Shown: positions 47,531-57,500 of the stretch, one piece after another | How positions within the stretch are numbered: position 1 is the first letter of the stretch | Layout of the letters: each line of letters begins with the position of its first letter | Assembly (NCBI GenBank): GCA_030674155.1 | Contig: JASPKP010000053.1 | Coordinates: 37,501-95,000, forward strand | Reading direction: 5' to 3' | DNA: 57,500 bases | Source: Stramonita haemastoma | Lineage: Eukaryota; Mollusca; Gastropoda; Neogastropoda; Muricidae | The notes under the pieces: generated by a model | Databases searched by the model: none | Told to the model about the DNA's origin: nothing | The model's input: only the letters and a program-made list of their open reading frames with translations | Program-made: the position numbers and the translations under genes

Positions 47531-48029
47531 GTCGTGTTTGTAGATGGTAGAGTCTGGGCTATGTATCTGAGAATAATCAAGATTTCATGTTTCATGTATT
47601 TGATGTCCATGACACTGAGTTTTTTTTGTTTTTTTATGCTTTATATCATGAAATGGTGCTGCGTCCCCCAAGTGGTATTTGAATAGAATATGCTATTCTG
47701 ACAGCTAATATTCCACTGTGTTTAGAAAGAATCCTGTGTTATGTCTCGATTCAATCAAAAGATTTAAAGATGAAAAAGTACAGCCCAAATAGATCAAATT
47801 TTGTACATTCTTTTAATTTGCTGTTACCAAATCTTGTAAAATGACTATCTTCTTTTGTATGCACTTCATTTGTATTGCCTTTTGTACCTTTATATCCTTG
47901 TTATATAAAGTATGTTCCTACATATGAACTTAATTTATGCCTGTTCAGTATGCTATCAAGGTTGGATAGACTTTGTAAGTAGATTACATTATATGTGAAA
48001 GTGCAAGTTTTGCTGCTTTTCCTGATGTC

Positions 48030-48493
48030 TGTTGTATTGTGTAAACTTCATACTTTTTTTTAATGTCACTTTTAATGTTCACTGTACACTACAGCATGTT
48101 TAAGACAGATGATGTTTTTTACTTGCTTACTGTATGATGTTCTCTTATTGTGTAAACTTCATGCTTTTTTAATATCACTATTAGCGTTCACTGTATACTA
48201 CAGCATGTTTAAGACAGATGATGTTTTTTTACTTGCTTACTTTATGATGTTCTCTTATTGTGTAAACTTCATACTATTGTAATGGAACTGTATACTACAG
48301 CATGTTTAACACAGATCATGTTTTTTATTTGTTCATCTTTTGATGTTCTCCTATTGTGTAAACTTCATACTTTTTTAATGTGACTGTTAGCGTTCACTGT
48401 ATACTACAGCATGTTTAAGACAGATGGTGTTTTTTACTTGCTTTTTTTATGTTGTTCTGTTATTGTGTAAACTTCATACTTTTTTAATGTCAC
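48030..48493. repeat. ~110-bp satellite, first block (about 4-5 units)
   Basis: Units contain ATTGTGTAAACTTCATACTT, CACTGTATACTACAGCATGT and TTAAGACAGATGATG. TGTAAACTTC recurs at about 48041, 48151, 48261, 48357 and 48466 (periods 110, 110, 96, 109). Confidence 0.9.
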
Positions 48494-49185
48494 GTTTGGG
48501 TTTTTATGCTGGTTTGCAAGAATGTATTGAATAGAGTTGTGAATGTGTGTGGAAAAATTGTGAGAGAAAAGCAAAAGATGTTGAATTCATTGTATGAAAA
48601 CCAGGCGATTAAAAAAGCAAAAAACATTTCCACTGACAAGACCCACATGCTTTCACAACGCTATATATTGCTTCCATCTGGTCGAAGATTCCGGATGCTA
48701 AAATCAAATACAAACAGAACCAGAAACAGTTTTATTAACAAATCAATTCACTTTCTTAATCACTGTAGTGTTGTTTTTTTGTGTGTGTTTTTTAAATATA
48801 TATTTTTATCATTATCGTTATGCATGTATGTGTGTGTATATGTGTGTGTATATATATGTTTGTGTGTGTACACATGTATATATGTATAGTTCTGAATTCT
48901 AAAAAGTGTCTTGCTCTTACCACAGAGGGTGAGTGGGGTTGCAATCACTGCCAGGACCTCTGAAGAGTGCTCAACCAGGAGCCGAAACTCGAGTCTGGTC
49001 AGGCCCAAAGTATGGTCCTTACTCAGTAATTCCCCAAATGCTGCCTTCAAAGATTTATCTTATAGTGGTTTTTTTTTTTTTTTTTTTTAATTTTATGATG
49101 AGAATGAAGTTGTAACTGGTTACCTGCACTTGTTTTTCTCCACAATATTTTCTCAATTATATATATATATATCTATATCTATATC

Positions 49186-49222
<37 letters not shown>

Positions 49223-49769
49223 GGTTTTTAGATTATTCCATCAAATATTAGTGTATGCTTGAGTATGCATCTGAGAGGAAGAGGGGAGACAGAGAGAGAA
49301 AGAGGGGGGGAGAGAGTGTGGGAGGGGGGGAGGTACATGCACATGTGCACGTGTGTGTGTACATTTTATCTAAAGTACCAGTTAATGAATACGTGTAAGC
49401 TGTGATGGGTGAAGAGTACAAAGGGTGTTGAATGTTTTTTTATTGATCAAAATGTTTTTGTCATGTTTTTCATTTTAATGTAGTATTACTTATACTGGTG
49501 ATATATGCATTGATTATGCTGGTGTGATATTTCATTAGGTGTATTTAAATAATTTTTGTGTTATAAATTTGCTTTGTTATTCTTAACCATTACTGGTGTG
49601 TGTGTGTGTGTGCGTACGTGCGTGCGTGCGTGTATGTGACATAGGGTATTGTCGATTTTAAGATATTGTGTTGCTTTTGAATGTTTTAACAATGCATGTG
49701 GTGTAATTGTAATTTTAAAATGCCACTCATAATTTCTCAATTTGAGACATTAAAATAATTTTGAGTCTT
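48494..49769 (+). mobile_element. LINE 3' fragment inserted into the satellite
   Basis: The frame at 48506-48760 encodes a LINE tail: NVLNRVVNVCGKIV, LLPSGRRFRMLKSNTNRTR and NSFINKSIHFLN. The 3' UTR has TA and GT runs and ends ATTAAAATAATTTTGAGTCT at about 49769. Satellite sequence resumes at once on the right (GTTCACTATATACTAC). Confidence 0.85.
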
Positions 49770-49770
49770 G

Positions 49771-49990
49771 AGTGTTCACTATATACTACAGCATGTTTAA
49801 GACAGATGATGTTTTTTATTTGTTCACCTTTTGATGTTCTCTTATTGTGTAAACTTCATTCTTTATTAATATGACTGTTAGCAATCACTGTATACTACAG
49901 CATGTTTAAGACAGATGATGTTTTTTATTTGTTCACCTTTTGATGTTCTCTTATTGTGTAATCTTCATACTTTTTTAATGTCACTGTATA
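49771..49990. repeat. ~110-bp satellite, second block (2 units)
   Basis: Same unit as at 48030-48493. It ends at an ACTC repeat at about 49990-50010. Confidence 0.9.
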
Positions 49991-50034
49991 CTCACTCACT
50001 CACTCACTCAGTTAAAAAAAAAAAGTTAAAGTCT

Positions 50035-50312
50035 GTCCCGAGCCATAAGGCTCATCAGGCCAGTGCTTATCCCGGTTTCTGTGGCGTTAAGCGACTGAGA
50101 GTCATAGACTCCCCCCTGGATAGGACGCCAGTCTATCGCAGGGTTAACCCCCAACACAAGGTTGGTACCCCTTTTACACCTGGGTGGGGTGAGAAAATAG
50201 CCGTAAAGTGCCTTTTCCAAGGGCACAACGCCATAGCGGAATAGCTGGGATTGAACCCGCAACCTTTAGATTACGAGTACAACGCCCTAACCACTAGGCC
50301 ACAGCGGCGGCT
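50035..50312 (-). repeat. tRNA-derived SINE
   Basis: On the minus strand it begins CTGTGGCCTAGTGGTTAGGG (A-box), followed by TTGCGGGTTCAATCCCAG (B-box) at tRNA-like spacing. A conserved body follows, including AAAAGGCACTTTACGGCTAT. It is not a functional tRNA gene, because the acceptor and variable regions do not fold as one. Confidence 0.8.
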
Positions 50313-50315
50313 TAC

Positions 50316-50640
50316 ACTCACTCAGTCCCATGTCCCAAAGGACGTAGGGGGGACATGAGAGAAGACGCAACAGAGATCTTTTTCCATGCATCACGATCCT
50401 GTGTGGCTAGTAGGAGGTGTTGCAGGGGTTGGGCGGTCCAGTCTTTGATGTTGTCAACCCATGATTTCTTTTGGCGGCCTCTTCTTCTCTTGCCCTCGAC
50501 TGTTCCTTGCAGGATGGTTTTTGCTAGGGTGTTGTGTCTTGTGGTGTGACCAAACCACATCAGCTTTCTCCTCTTTATGGTGGAGAGCAAAGGCTCTTGG
50601 GGGCCCACACGCTTTTTGATTTCTTCTTTCACATAGTTAT
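50316..50640 (-). pseudogene. LINE ORF2 C-terminal end
   Basis: The minus-strand frame (104 codons) reads IKRRKLMWFGHTTRH, ILQGTVEGKRRRGRQKKSW, DNIKDWT and SLMSPLRP. This is the tail of an RTE-like LINE protein, close in style to the fragments at 55853-56545. Confidence 0.8.
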
Positions 50641-50689
50641 TGGTCTTGTGTTCTTTGTATGATATTTTGTATACTACAGTTTGACAAAA

Positions 50690-50880
50690 AAAATCGAACT
50701 GAATGTCAAAGTCATTCGGATGAGACTATAAACCGAGGCCCCGTGTGCGAACGCATGCAGAACATCTTGCGTACACATTAAAACCCCGTTCCGCCTTTCG
50801 GAAGAGCAGGCCATCGTGTGCCGGTAGGAGCAGATGACAAAATTATAAAAAAACCAGCATGCACACAGGTGTCGTGTTTA
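50690..50880 (+). repeat. SINE S2, partial copy
   Basis: TCGGATGAGACTATAAACCG, AGGCCCCGTGTGCGAACGCA and CATCTTGCGTACACATTAAA align with 54720-54850. The tRNA head is missing. Confidence 0.75.
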
Positions 50881-51116
50881 GACACCATCCCTGAGGAAAA
50901 ATCAGGGAGTTGGAGTCCTAGGGCGGCTCAGGGATGACGGTACTGGAACCATTCGTATCGGTCATTGCCTTTCCAATGGATCATTCCAGTGGCATGGATA
51001 GGGGGGGTCTGCTGCATGGGTAACAGCTTGCCCTCCATAATTACTTACCCAGGCTTTGCGCTGTAACGACTAGAGCGCAACTCCATAGTCTTCCGAGACT
51101 GATGAGTGCCTACTAC
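50881..51116. other. Unassigned repeat-like sequence
   Basis: A GC-richer stretch with GGAGTTGGAGTCCTAGGGCG and TCCGAGACTGATGAGTGCC. It interrupts the satellite but has no recognised coding or SINE motif. Confidence 0.35.
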
Positions 51117-51320
51117 TATACTACAGCATGTTTAAGACAGATCATGTTTTTTACTTGTTTACTTTATGATGTTCTGTTATTGTGTAAAATTCATACTATT
51201 GTAATGTCAATGTATACTACAGTACAGCATGTTTAAGACAGATCGGGGTTTTTATTTGTTTACCTTGTGATGTTCTCTGATTGCATAAGCTTTATACTTT
51301 TTTAATGTGACTGTTAATGT
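51117..51320. repeat. ~110-bp satellite, third block (2 units)
   Basis: TATACTACAGCATGTTTAAG and ATTGTGTAAAATTCATAC-type words match the earlier blocks, so one array has been cut in three by insertions. Confidence 0.88.
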
Positions 51321-51612
51321 TACCCTGTCACACCAACTCATTCTAACACTTCTAGTTCCACAGCCACAGATCAAAGAAAGCAGAGGCTGAGGAACTGACC
51401 AAGCCAGCATCACTTCTCATCTCCAGTCATCCATACCCCAGTCTCTCTCTCGGCGCCCAGCATATCGTTTGCAACGCGGGAATAGCCTAACGGCCATCTT
51501 CGTCAAACAGCGCTGTTTTGGCACTGTGGCAAGTTGTGCTAAGTAGGCCTAAGGCATTCAGTGCAGAATCCTGGACTGGACGTCCTGGTTTCGGGAGATG
51601 TAATATAACATA

Positions 51613-51770
51613 GGTGTAGTCCCTATGTGGGCTTCTACAGTTAGGCCCTGTCTGTGGAGGTCTGTGTGTTCTAAGTACTTGTTACTGATGAGGTGTAGTC
51701 CCTATTTGGGCTTCTACAGTTAGGCCCTGTTTGTAGAGGTCTGTGTGTTCTAGGTACTTGTTACTGGTGG
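51613..51770. repeat. 79-bp direct duplication
   Basis: GGTGTAGTCCCTATGTGGGC starts at 51613 and recurs (one difference) at 51692, with the remainder of the unit nearly identical. A second small duplication (~52 bp, TACCTCTCTTTT ... AACACAAAGAT) lies at 51808-51902. Confidence 0.9.
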
Positions 51771-51959
51771 GACAGCACAGTACACAAAGTAGAAATCTGT
51801 TTGCATACCTCTCTTTTAAGTTGTATCTAACATTACTTTTCAACACAAAGATGGTACCTCTCTTTTTAAGTAATATCTAACATTACTTTTAAACACAAAG
51901 ATTTAAGGCAGCAATTATTCAATAAGACCATAAGCACACATAGCATTCTATTTGTGCGC

Positions 51960-52012
<53 letters not shown>
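51960..52012. repeat. (GA)n microsatellite
   Basis: Near-perfect GA run. Confidence 0.95.
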
Positions 52013-52017
<5 letters not shown>

Positions 52018-52375
52018 AACCTTCAAAATTCAGAGATAGACACAATGACATTCCTATGGCAATGCTTTTTCTGAGTTTTTTCTCTCTTTTCTTTTTTTCT
52101 TGCTTTTGTTACAGGTTTTTTTTTTTATTCTTTACTATATTAATAAAATATTAAACATGGAAAAGAATATCATAACACACTTTTCTGGCTTGTGTCTACA
52201 TTACTGTATGTTTAAATCATGGGCTTTTTGTGGGTTTTTTTTTACATGTCTATTTTTTTATATTCTTATTGCATAAACTTGACACTTTTTTCAGTATGGT
52301 TCTTGTGTTGCATTGTACACTACATTTTAGAAGTCTTGAATTTTAAATGATAATAAAAAAAATGTGTGTGGCTCA

Positions 52376-52566
52376 TATGGTTGGCTGGAGCGTCATTATA
52401 CAAAGAACGACAATAGAGTTGTTTTGGGGGTGTTTTTTTAAACCTTGTTTTGACCTGTATGTAGTAGCACAGTTTTAATACGAGATTTAAAAACTTGTTG
52501 AGGTGACAGCCCTGATATGGACTTTGTGGTTGGTGTGGCTATAAACACGATTGGATTGGATTGGTT
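52376..52566 (+). repeat. Short dispersed repeat S3, copy 1
   Basis: Shares ATGGTTGGCTGGAGCGTC, ATTTAAAAACTTGTTGAGGTG, ACAGCCCTGATATGG and a GATTGGATTG tail with 52960-53146. Confidence 0.75.
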
Positions 52567-52936
52567 TCTCAGTCTTGGCACTATGCTTATGACTTTGGCC
52601 TTTTGAATACATAGCATGATTTTGTTTTTGTCATTGTTGATTTCTTGTGTGGGTATTTGATGTAGCTCTATTACATTGGATATTGTTCATATTAACATGA
52701 ATCTGCACCAATATGTTTGTATTCCTTGAGCATAAGCATTTTACTCTAGACTCACTAAAGATCCTTTTTTGGCATGTTCCACTGGACACCATTTTTAACT
52801 TCCTGAGAGAATCAGGCTTTTTCCGTCAGATGTGAGTGAAAGTGATATACATGATATAGTTAGTCTCTAAGGACAAGGTTGTTTTAAGGAATCTGGTTTT
52901 GGTTTTATCTCATAATATGTGTAATTGATGTGGGTT

Positions 52937-53146
52937 TTCCTACAATGCGGTGCCCATCCTGGGCTGACCCGTATGGTTGACCAGGGCGTCGATACAAGCA
53001 AGGACAGTAAAGTTGGTTTTATGTCCTGTTTTAATCTGTATATAATTGCACAGTTTTAATCTTAGTTTTGAAGTTGACAAGGTGACAGCCCCGATATGGC
53101 CTGGTGTGGTCAGTGGGGCAATAAACAACATGATTGGATTGGATTC
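52937..53146 (+). repeat. Short dispersed repeat S3, copy 2
   Basis: Parallel to 52376-52566 (TATGGTTGACCAGGGCGTCG, AAGGTGACAGCCCCGATATGG, AACATGATTGGATTGGATT). A degenerate end of the same kind lies at 55532-55600. Confidence 0.75.
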
Positions 53147-53149
53147 CTT

Positions 53150-54596
53150 GGATGGCGCTTTGGCCTTTTTAAATCAACAGAATAGATAATGCCTGTATTA
53201 ATGTTTATTATGTTTTGGTATAAGATTTTAGCAGTGTGAAAAATGTATGTTTCTATTAGTTGACATATTCACCTATGAGTAATTGTCATAAAGCAATTTT
53301 TCTTTTTGTTTTGAGCTAATGTTTATAGCATGTTGTTTTCTTCACTTGGTACAGCAGACTTTCAGCAGCTAATATACAGCTGTGTGCTGTTTGATTTCTT
53401 AAATCATGAAGTATCTGTATAAAGGTTGAAAACTATTTTCATAACAGCAATTTTTCTACGCTTTTTTTCCCATAAACTTTGTTCTTTTTTCAACCTATTA
53501 TTAATGATTTGAGTTGATTTGATTGGTTAGTGATGCTGTTGCTGATGTTTAGAATGACTAAAGAAATGTTTTGATGTTTAAAGTTCTTATGCCTCTATAC
53601 TTACATACCTCTGGCAGAGGGTAGCAGAAACTTGTCAAATTTCTTCTTAGTTATGCACACATGATACAATATCAGATTACTGCCAATATATGTCATTAGT
53701 CATATAAAAGTTAATACACTGTATATATCAATAGTCACATATATGTGTGCAGGAGTAAAGGTTGCAGGTTCTTGAGTTTTGGGGTTTTGTTTACTTGGTG
53801 ATTCATTTTTCATGTATGTTTTTGGTTTTTTTTTAATAATGGTGATTTTTTGGCAGCCGAAATAGAGCAAAGTATGGTCAACATTTTGAATTATGAAGTT
53901 TGGCCAGAACATTTTTTCCATGGATACTGGTTAAGATTTGGTTTGTTTTTCTGATTTTGTTAAAAGACTTGAATAGAGCCAGGACCTGTGAGAATGCCCA
54001 CATGACTGGATTTAGAAACTTTTTTTTCATATGATAGTTGGTTTTGCTATGGCGGTGTCTTGTTTAATCTTGTATGCTCACTCCCATTCCCCATTCCCTT
54101 TTCTTTTCATCTCATGTTATGATTCAGTGATGCAATGTAAAATTGTTCATTTATCTCATATTTCATGCTTGGAAAGATGTTTACTTATGTTCTAAAGGGG
54201 TTTTGTTTTGCTTTCAAAAGCTGCATTAACTGCTGTGATCACAAGTTACCAAATGCTTCTTTCTTGCGCCCACGTGATTATGAATGTGTATTCTAAGGAA
54301 GGGGAGGGGGTTCTTTTTGTACTGTTTTCCCACCAACGTTTCCCCCATGCTGAGTATTCTGGTGACTGGATAACAAGATTATCGCTACTGGAATATTTCA
54401 GATGATGTCTATTCTGCAGTGTTTTGTGTTATTTGTAACGGGCTTGATTGCTTTGAAGTTTTCATTATCTTTTGAGGGTTCTGTATAATTGGGAGATGTT
54501 TATGCAAGGGAAGGGGTTGACATCCATATCAAAATACGGCTGAGTCTTATTTTCCTTAAGGCAGAAATAGTTCTCTCTCTGTCTGTCTCTCTCTCT
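53150..54596. other. AT-rich intergenic sequence, no gene seen
   Basis: Only short ORFs in T-rich sequence. No motif, repeat or splice pattern was recognised. Confidence 0.5.
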
Positions 54597-54950
54597 CTTG
54601 GATAGCCTAGTGGTCAGAAAATTGCGCTGGCAATTTGATGACCCGGGTTCAAATCTGGTTGAGGAGATTTTTCTCCTGGAGTTAACATCAGTGCTGACTC
54701 CACTCTCCCAAAAAGTCCTTTGGATGAGACTTTAAAGCGAGGCCCCGGGTGCGAACGCATGCAGGACATCTTGCGCACACGTTAAATCCTGTTCCGCTCT
54801 TTGTAAGAGTAGGCCATCATGTGCCAGTGGGAACAGATGACATTTACAAAACTGCATACACACGGGGACTGGATGAAAAAAAGCACAAGAATTCCATTAT
54901 CCTCAATATAAAAGAATAAGTCAATCAAAATAAAAAATCAAATCAATCAA
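54597..54950 (+). repeat. SINE S2, complete copy
   Basis: A tRNA-like head has A-box TAGCCTAGTGG and B-box GGGTTCAAATCT. The central domain GGATGAGACTTTAAAGCGAG and GCCCCGGGTGCGAACGCATG follows, then a 3' end ATCCTCAATATAAAAGAATA and an AATC-rich tail. Partial copies lie at 50690-50880 and, reversed, at 8115-8260. Confidence 0.82.
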
Positions 54951-54951
54951 A

Positions 54952-54954
<3 letters not shown>

Positions 54955-55046
<92 letters not shown>
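54955..55046. repeat. (CT)n microsatellite
   Basis: Near-perfect CT run following the SINE tail. Confidence 0.95.
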
Positions 55047-55050
<4 letters not shown>

Positions 55051-55852
55051 CACCCCCCTCCCTTCTATCTTGTGCATGTCATTGTGTATGCACTCACTCT
55101 ATTTTTTCTGGTTTGCCAGCCCCATCTCTTGCCTTTTTGAAGCAAGTCAGTAGTAAGATTATGCATACAAAGGTGGCACAGGATGTCCATTGTGCAGTGT
55201 TGTTTACCTGTTCAACATTTCATATGCTTTTTGGGGGGCGGAAGGGGGGGGGGGGGGTAGGATTTTGAAATGCTATCATCTTGAAGCCTTTTTTTTGTGG
55301 ATAGTCTGGGGGTGAGTAAGTTGAGCAGAATGGCATTTGCCCTCAGTGTGGTGTGTTTTCTTTTGTTTTATTTTTTATTCCTTAGTGGTATTTTTATGAA
55401 CTAAAAAAGGATCAGCTAGTATATTGTTTGTTATATGTGTTGGAGGTATCAGATTGACAGTGTTTGGTTTTGAAATCATTATATGCTCAGTTTTGGCTTG
55501 AATTGACAGTTCATGGGAATTTTGTTATTGTTGGAGGTGACAGCCCTGATGTCAATGGCCATTGTGACCAGCGGGCTATAGGCTAAACAGCATGGATTGA
55601 AACATCCTTGAAACAAAAAGTTTTGTAATGGTGAGGGTTATTAGTGGAGATGGCTCAGATCCTTCCCCTATTGATACATTAGTAATAACAAAACCAAAAT
55701 AAAAAGGGTGGGGGTGTGTGGGGGAAATGCTTAAGAAATTGAGCTTTTTCATGTATAACTGGGAAGGATGAAAAAAAATGTGTGTTCTTGCAGTTAAGAA
55801 AAATAGTTCACACAGAGTGAAAGTGCTTCATATTTTTGTCACATATAAGAAT
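55047..55852. other. Intergenic sequence, no gene seen
   Basis: G-rich and T-rich tracts, plus a degenerate S3-like end at 55532-55600. Confidence 0.45.
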
Positions 55853-56545
55853 GAGTGCAAGTCCTTTTGATCTTGTTACATGCTGGTACCATTTAAGTTT
55901 ATGCTTCTTTACAATTGATAGAAGGTTTTCATAGGGACCAATGGTTTGCTGGATTCTGTTATGCACGTCTTCGTTGTTTATGTGGTCCCTGTAGGAGATG
56001 CCAAGGAGTCTCCGGAAGCATCTCATGTCTACTGCCTGCACTCTTCTCTCCAAATCAGCAGTCAGGGTCCATGATTCACAGGCGTACAGGAATGTGGATA
56101 TGACAAGGGAGCGCATAAGTCTGGAGTTGAGTGAAATATTTTTTTATCATTCCAGATGGTGTTCAGTTTTGACAGTGCTGTTATTGTCTGTGCAATCCTC
56201 CTGCATACTACCTCAGGCTTGGACCCTTTGTCTGATACAACGGCTCCCAAGTACTTGAAGCTTTGAACTGTTTCCAGCTTCTGGTCATTGACCCTGATAT
56301 CAGTGCTGATGCCCTTAGCAATATTGATCATTAGTTTGGTCTTTGCACTGCAAAACCAATACTGCAAGGTACTGTCCAAGAAAGAAAGAAAAAGAGGCAG
56401 ACCAAGGAAGAGATTGGAGGACAACATCAGCGAATGGACAGGCCTAGAGCTCAACAAAATTTTGAGAAGGGCAGAACAGAGAGAGGAATGGAGGGAACTG
56501 GTTGTCAAGTCTTTAGGGGTGCCCCCACGGTCGCCAGATTAAGGA
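55853..56545 (+). mobile_element. LINE insertion with 5' inversion (twin-priming structure)
   Basis: 55853-56350 encodes LINE ORF2 sequence on the minus strand: SFKYLGAVVSDKG, TFLYACESWTLTADLERRVQ, MRCFRRLLGISYRDH and KLKWYQHVTRSKGLA. 56351-56545 encodes the immediately following part on the plus strand: ILQGTV, then after a frameshift RGRPRKRLEDNISEWTGLEL and SLGVPPRSPD, ending at a stop and a GATA-repeat tail. The inverted part stops exactly where the direct part begins in protein terms. The copy is 5' truncated and non-coding. Confidence 0.85.
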
Positions 56546-57500
56546 TTAGATAGATAGATAGAAGAATGAGTGGGAAGAGTCATGATGGGAGGTGCTTTGT
56601 TCCTGGCAGGCTAAACTATTACAGGAGTAAAAATGCAGCAGTGTTCTGACCAGGTGGCCAATTAAATTTTGTTGGTTTTTGTTGTTGTTTTGTTAAGAGA
56701 GGGGGGGAATCAGTAAGTTCCTTTGAGTGGATAGTATTATGAAAAAACAAACAAAATAATCATGAGGAGAAAAAACGTTGAGACCCCCCCCCCCCCCCCC
56801 CCCCCCCCCAGAAAAAAAGGTGAAAAAAAATCTACATGTTAACAGAAAATGGTGATTGCCTTTTTCATACTGTTTTAATGTTTGGCTTGTACCCACTTGA
56901 ATTTCAATGTCTGTGAGATGATAAAGTGATTAAAAAAATTTTTGAATTGAATATGTCAAAGTGTTTTGTGATTTCCAGAACGGATTTTGTAAGATCTTTT
57001 GGTGAACTGTATGTGTTGGTGATGCATGGTTGTTACAGTGACAAATTATGCTTAGAACCATGTTGTTTTCTTTTTTGCAGATTGTGTTGCATGTGTATGT
57101 TTTGTTTTGTTTTTTGTTGGTGGGTTTTTATTTGGGGGGATGGGGGTGTCTTGTTTTGTTTTGTTTTCTTTTTCTTTTTATTGTGGGGGGGGTGGGGGGG
57201 GTAGCAGGTACCTATTCCATATGATATGGCTCATGCAATAATTGTTGAAAGAAAATGGGATTAGAAACAACGGCACCGTAACAATGAAATGGCTTTGAAC
57301 ATCATAATAAAAATGATGATTTTAATCATCTTCTATGAGTGTGTTGATTGAGAGGAACGGACACTATAAGGAAAAAACAACAACAGCATATCAAGGCAGA
57401 GTTTCTACATTCTGACTCCACACAGGGGGTGATGAATAGTCTGCAAGAGTTTAAGAGAAGACGGTCTAGACCACAAAAGTTCTGTAGAAAGGTGGTCCAT
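56546..57500. other. Intergenic sequence with GATA and poly-C tracts
   Basis: GATA repeat at 56549-56562, a ~26-base poly-C run at 56785-56810, and T/G-rich tracts near 57100-57200. No gene is seen. Confidence 0.5.

Noticed and set aside
50220..50312. Functional tRNA gene on the minus strand
   Set aside because: A- and B-box motifs are present, but the acceptor stem and anticodon arm are not preserved and a SINE body follows.
48030..51320. CRISPR-like array from regularly spaced repeats
   Set aside because: Units are adjacent and diverge over their whole length; there is no constant repeat with unique spacers, and the DNA is from an animal.
55808..56542. Two convergent small genes
   Set aside because: Both frames are consecutive parts of the same LINE protein, explained by a 5' inversion during insertion.

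Overview
The window is animal nuclear DNA, most likely from a marine invertebrate and probably a mollusc (gastropod-like; inferred from gene families and repeat style, not proven). It has split exons with GT/AG introns, dense (CT)n, (GT)n and (TCGG)n microsatellites, tRNA-derived SINEs, several LINE clades, a piggyBac transposon and a gag-only LTR retrotransposon. There is no bacterial-type operon.

One plus-strand host gene appears to run through most of the window. Small exons at 101-200, 7597-7674 and 8968-9071 encode three tetratricopeptide (TPR) units of the SPAG1/TOMM34 carboxylate-clamp type; the 5' end of the gene lies outside the window. A 237-bp, phase 0-0 exon rich in basic residues follows (11877-12113). 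It sits inside a ~2.5-kb unit present five times in tandem (about 11282-29637), so the same exon recurs at 14390, 22701, 25218 and 27734. A linker exon (37610-37736) then joins in phase to a giant last exon (41106-46839) that is a clear homologue of SAMD9/SAMD9L: SAM-like domains, AlbA_2 (Schlafen-like) nuclease-type domain, STAND-like P-loop NTPase, TPR region and OB-like C-terminus. All exon phases agree, so the simplest model is a TPR-linker-SAMD9 fusion, that is, a chaperone-binding front end on an innate-immune effector. A one-base reading-frame break at about 43007 interrupts the last exon.

Mobile DNA dominates the rest. 535-3538 is a TIR-flanked non-autonomous element with a 5-bp target duplication, and 3540-7545 is a graveyard of LINE fragments. 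A piggyBac element with an intact 583-aa transposase (15910-21700), itself carrying a LINE, has inserted into a TTAA in copy 2 of the five-copy array. Each array unit also contains a 315-bp TTAA-flanked piggyBac-like element. An LTR retrotransposon (31931-36141) codes only for a capsid/zinc-knuckle Gag. The region downstream of the gene (47.1-57.5 kb) holds a broken ~110-bp satellite, SINEs, LINE tails and a LINE insertion with a textbook twin-priming inversion (55853-56545).

Limits: exon calls rest on splice consensus, reading phase and protein similarity judged by eye. Repeat boundaries are approximate unless stated. Nothing here was checked against transcripts or databases.
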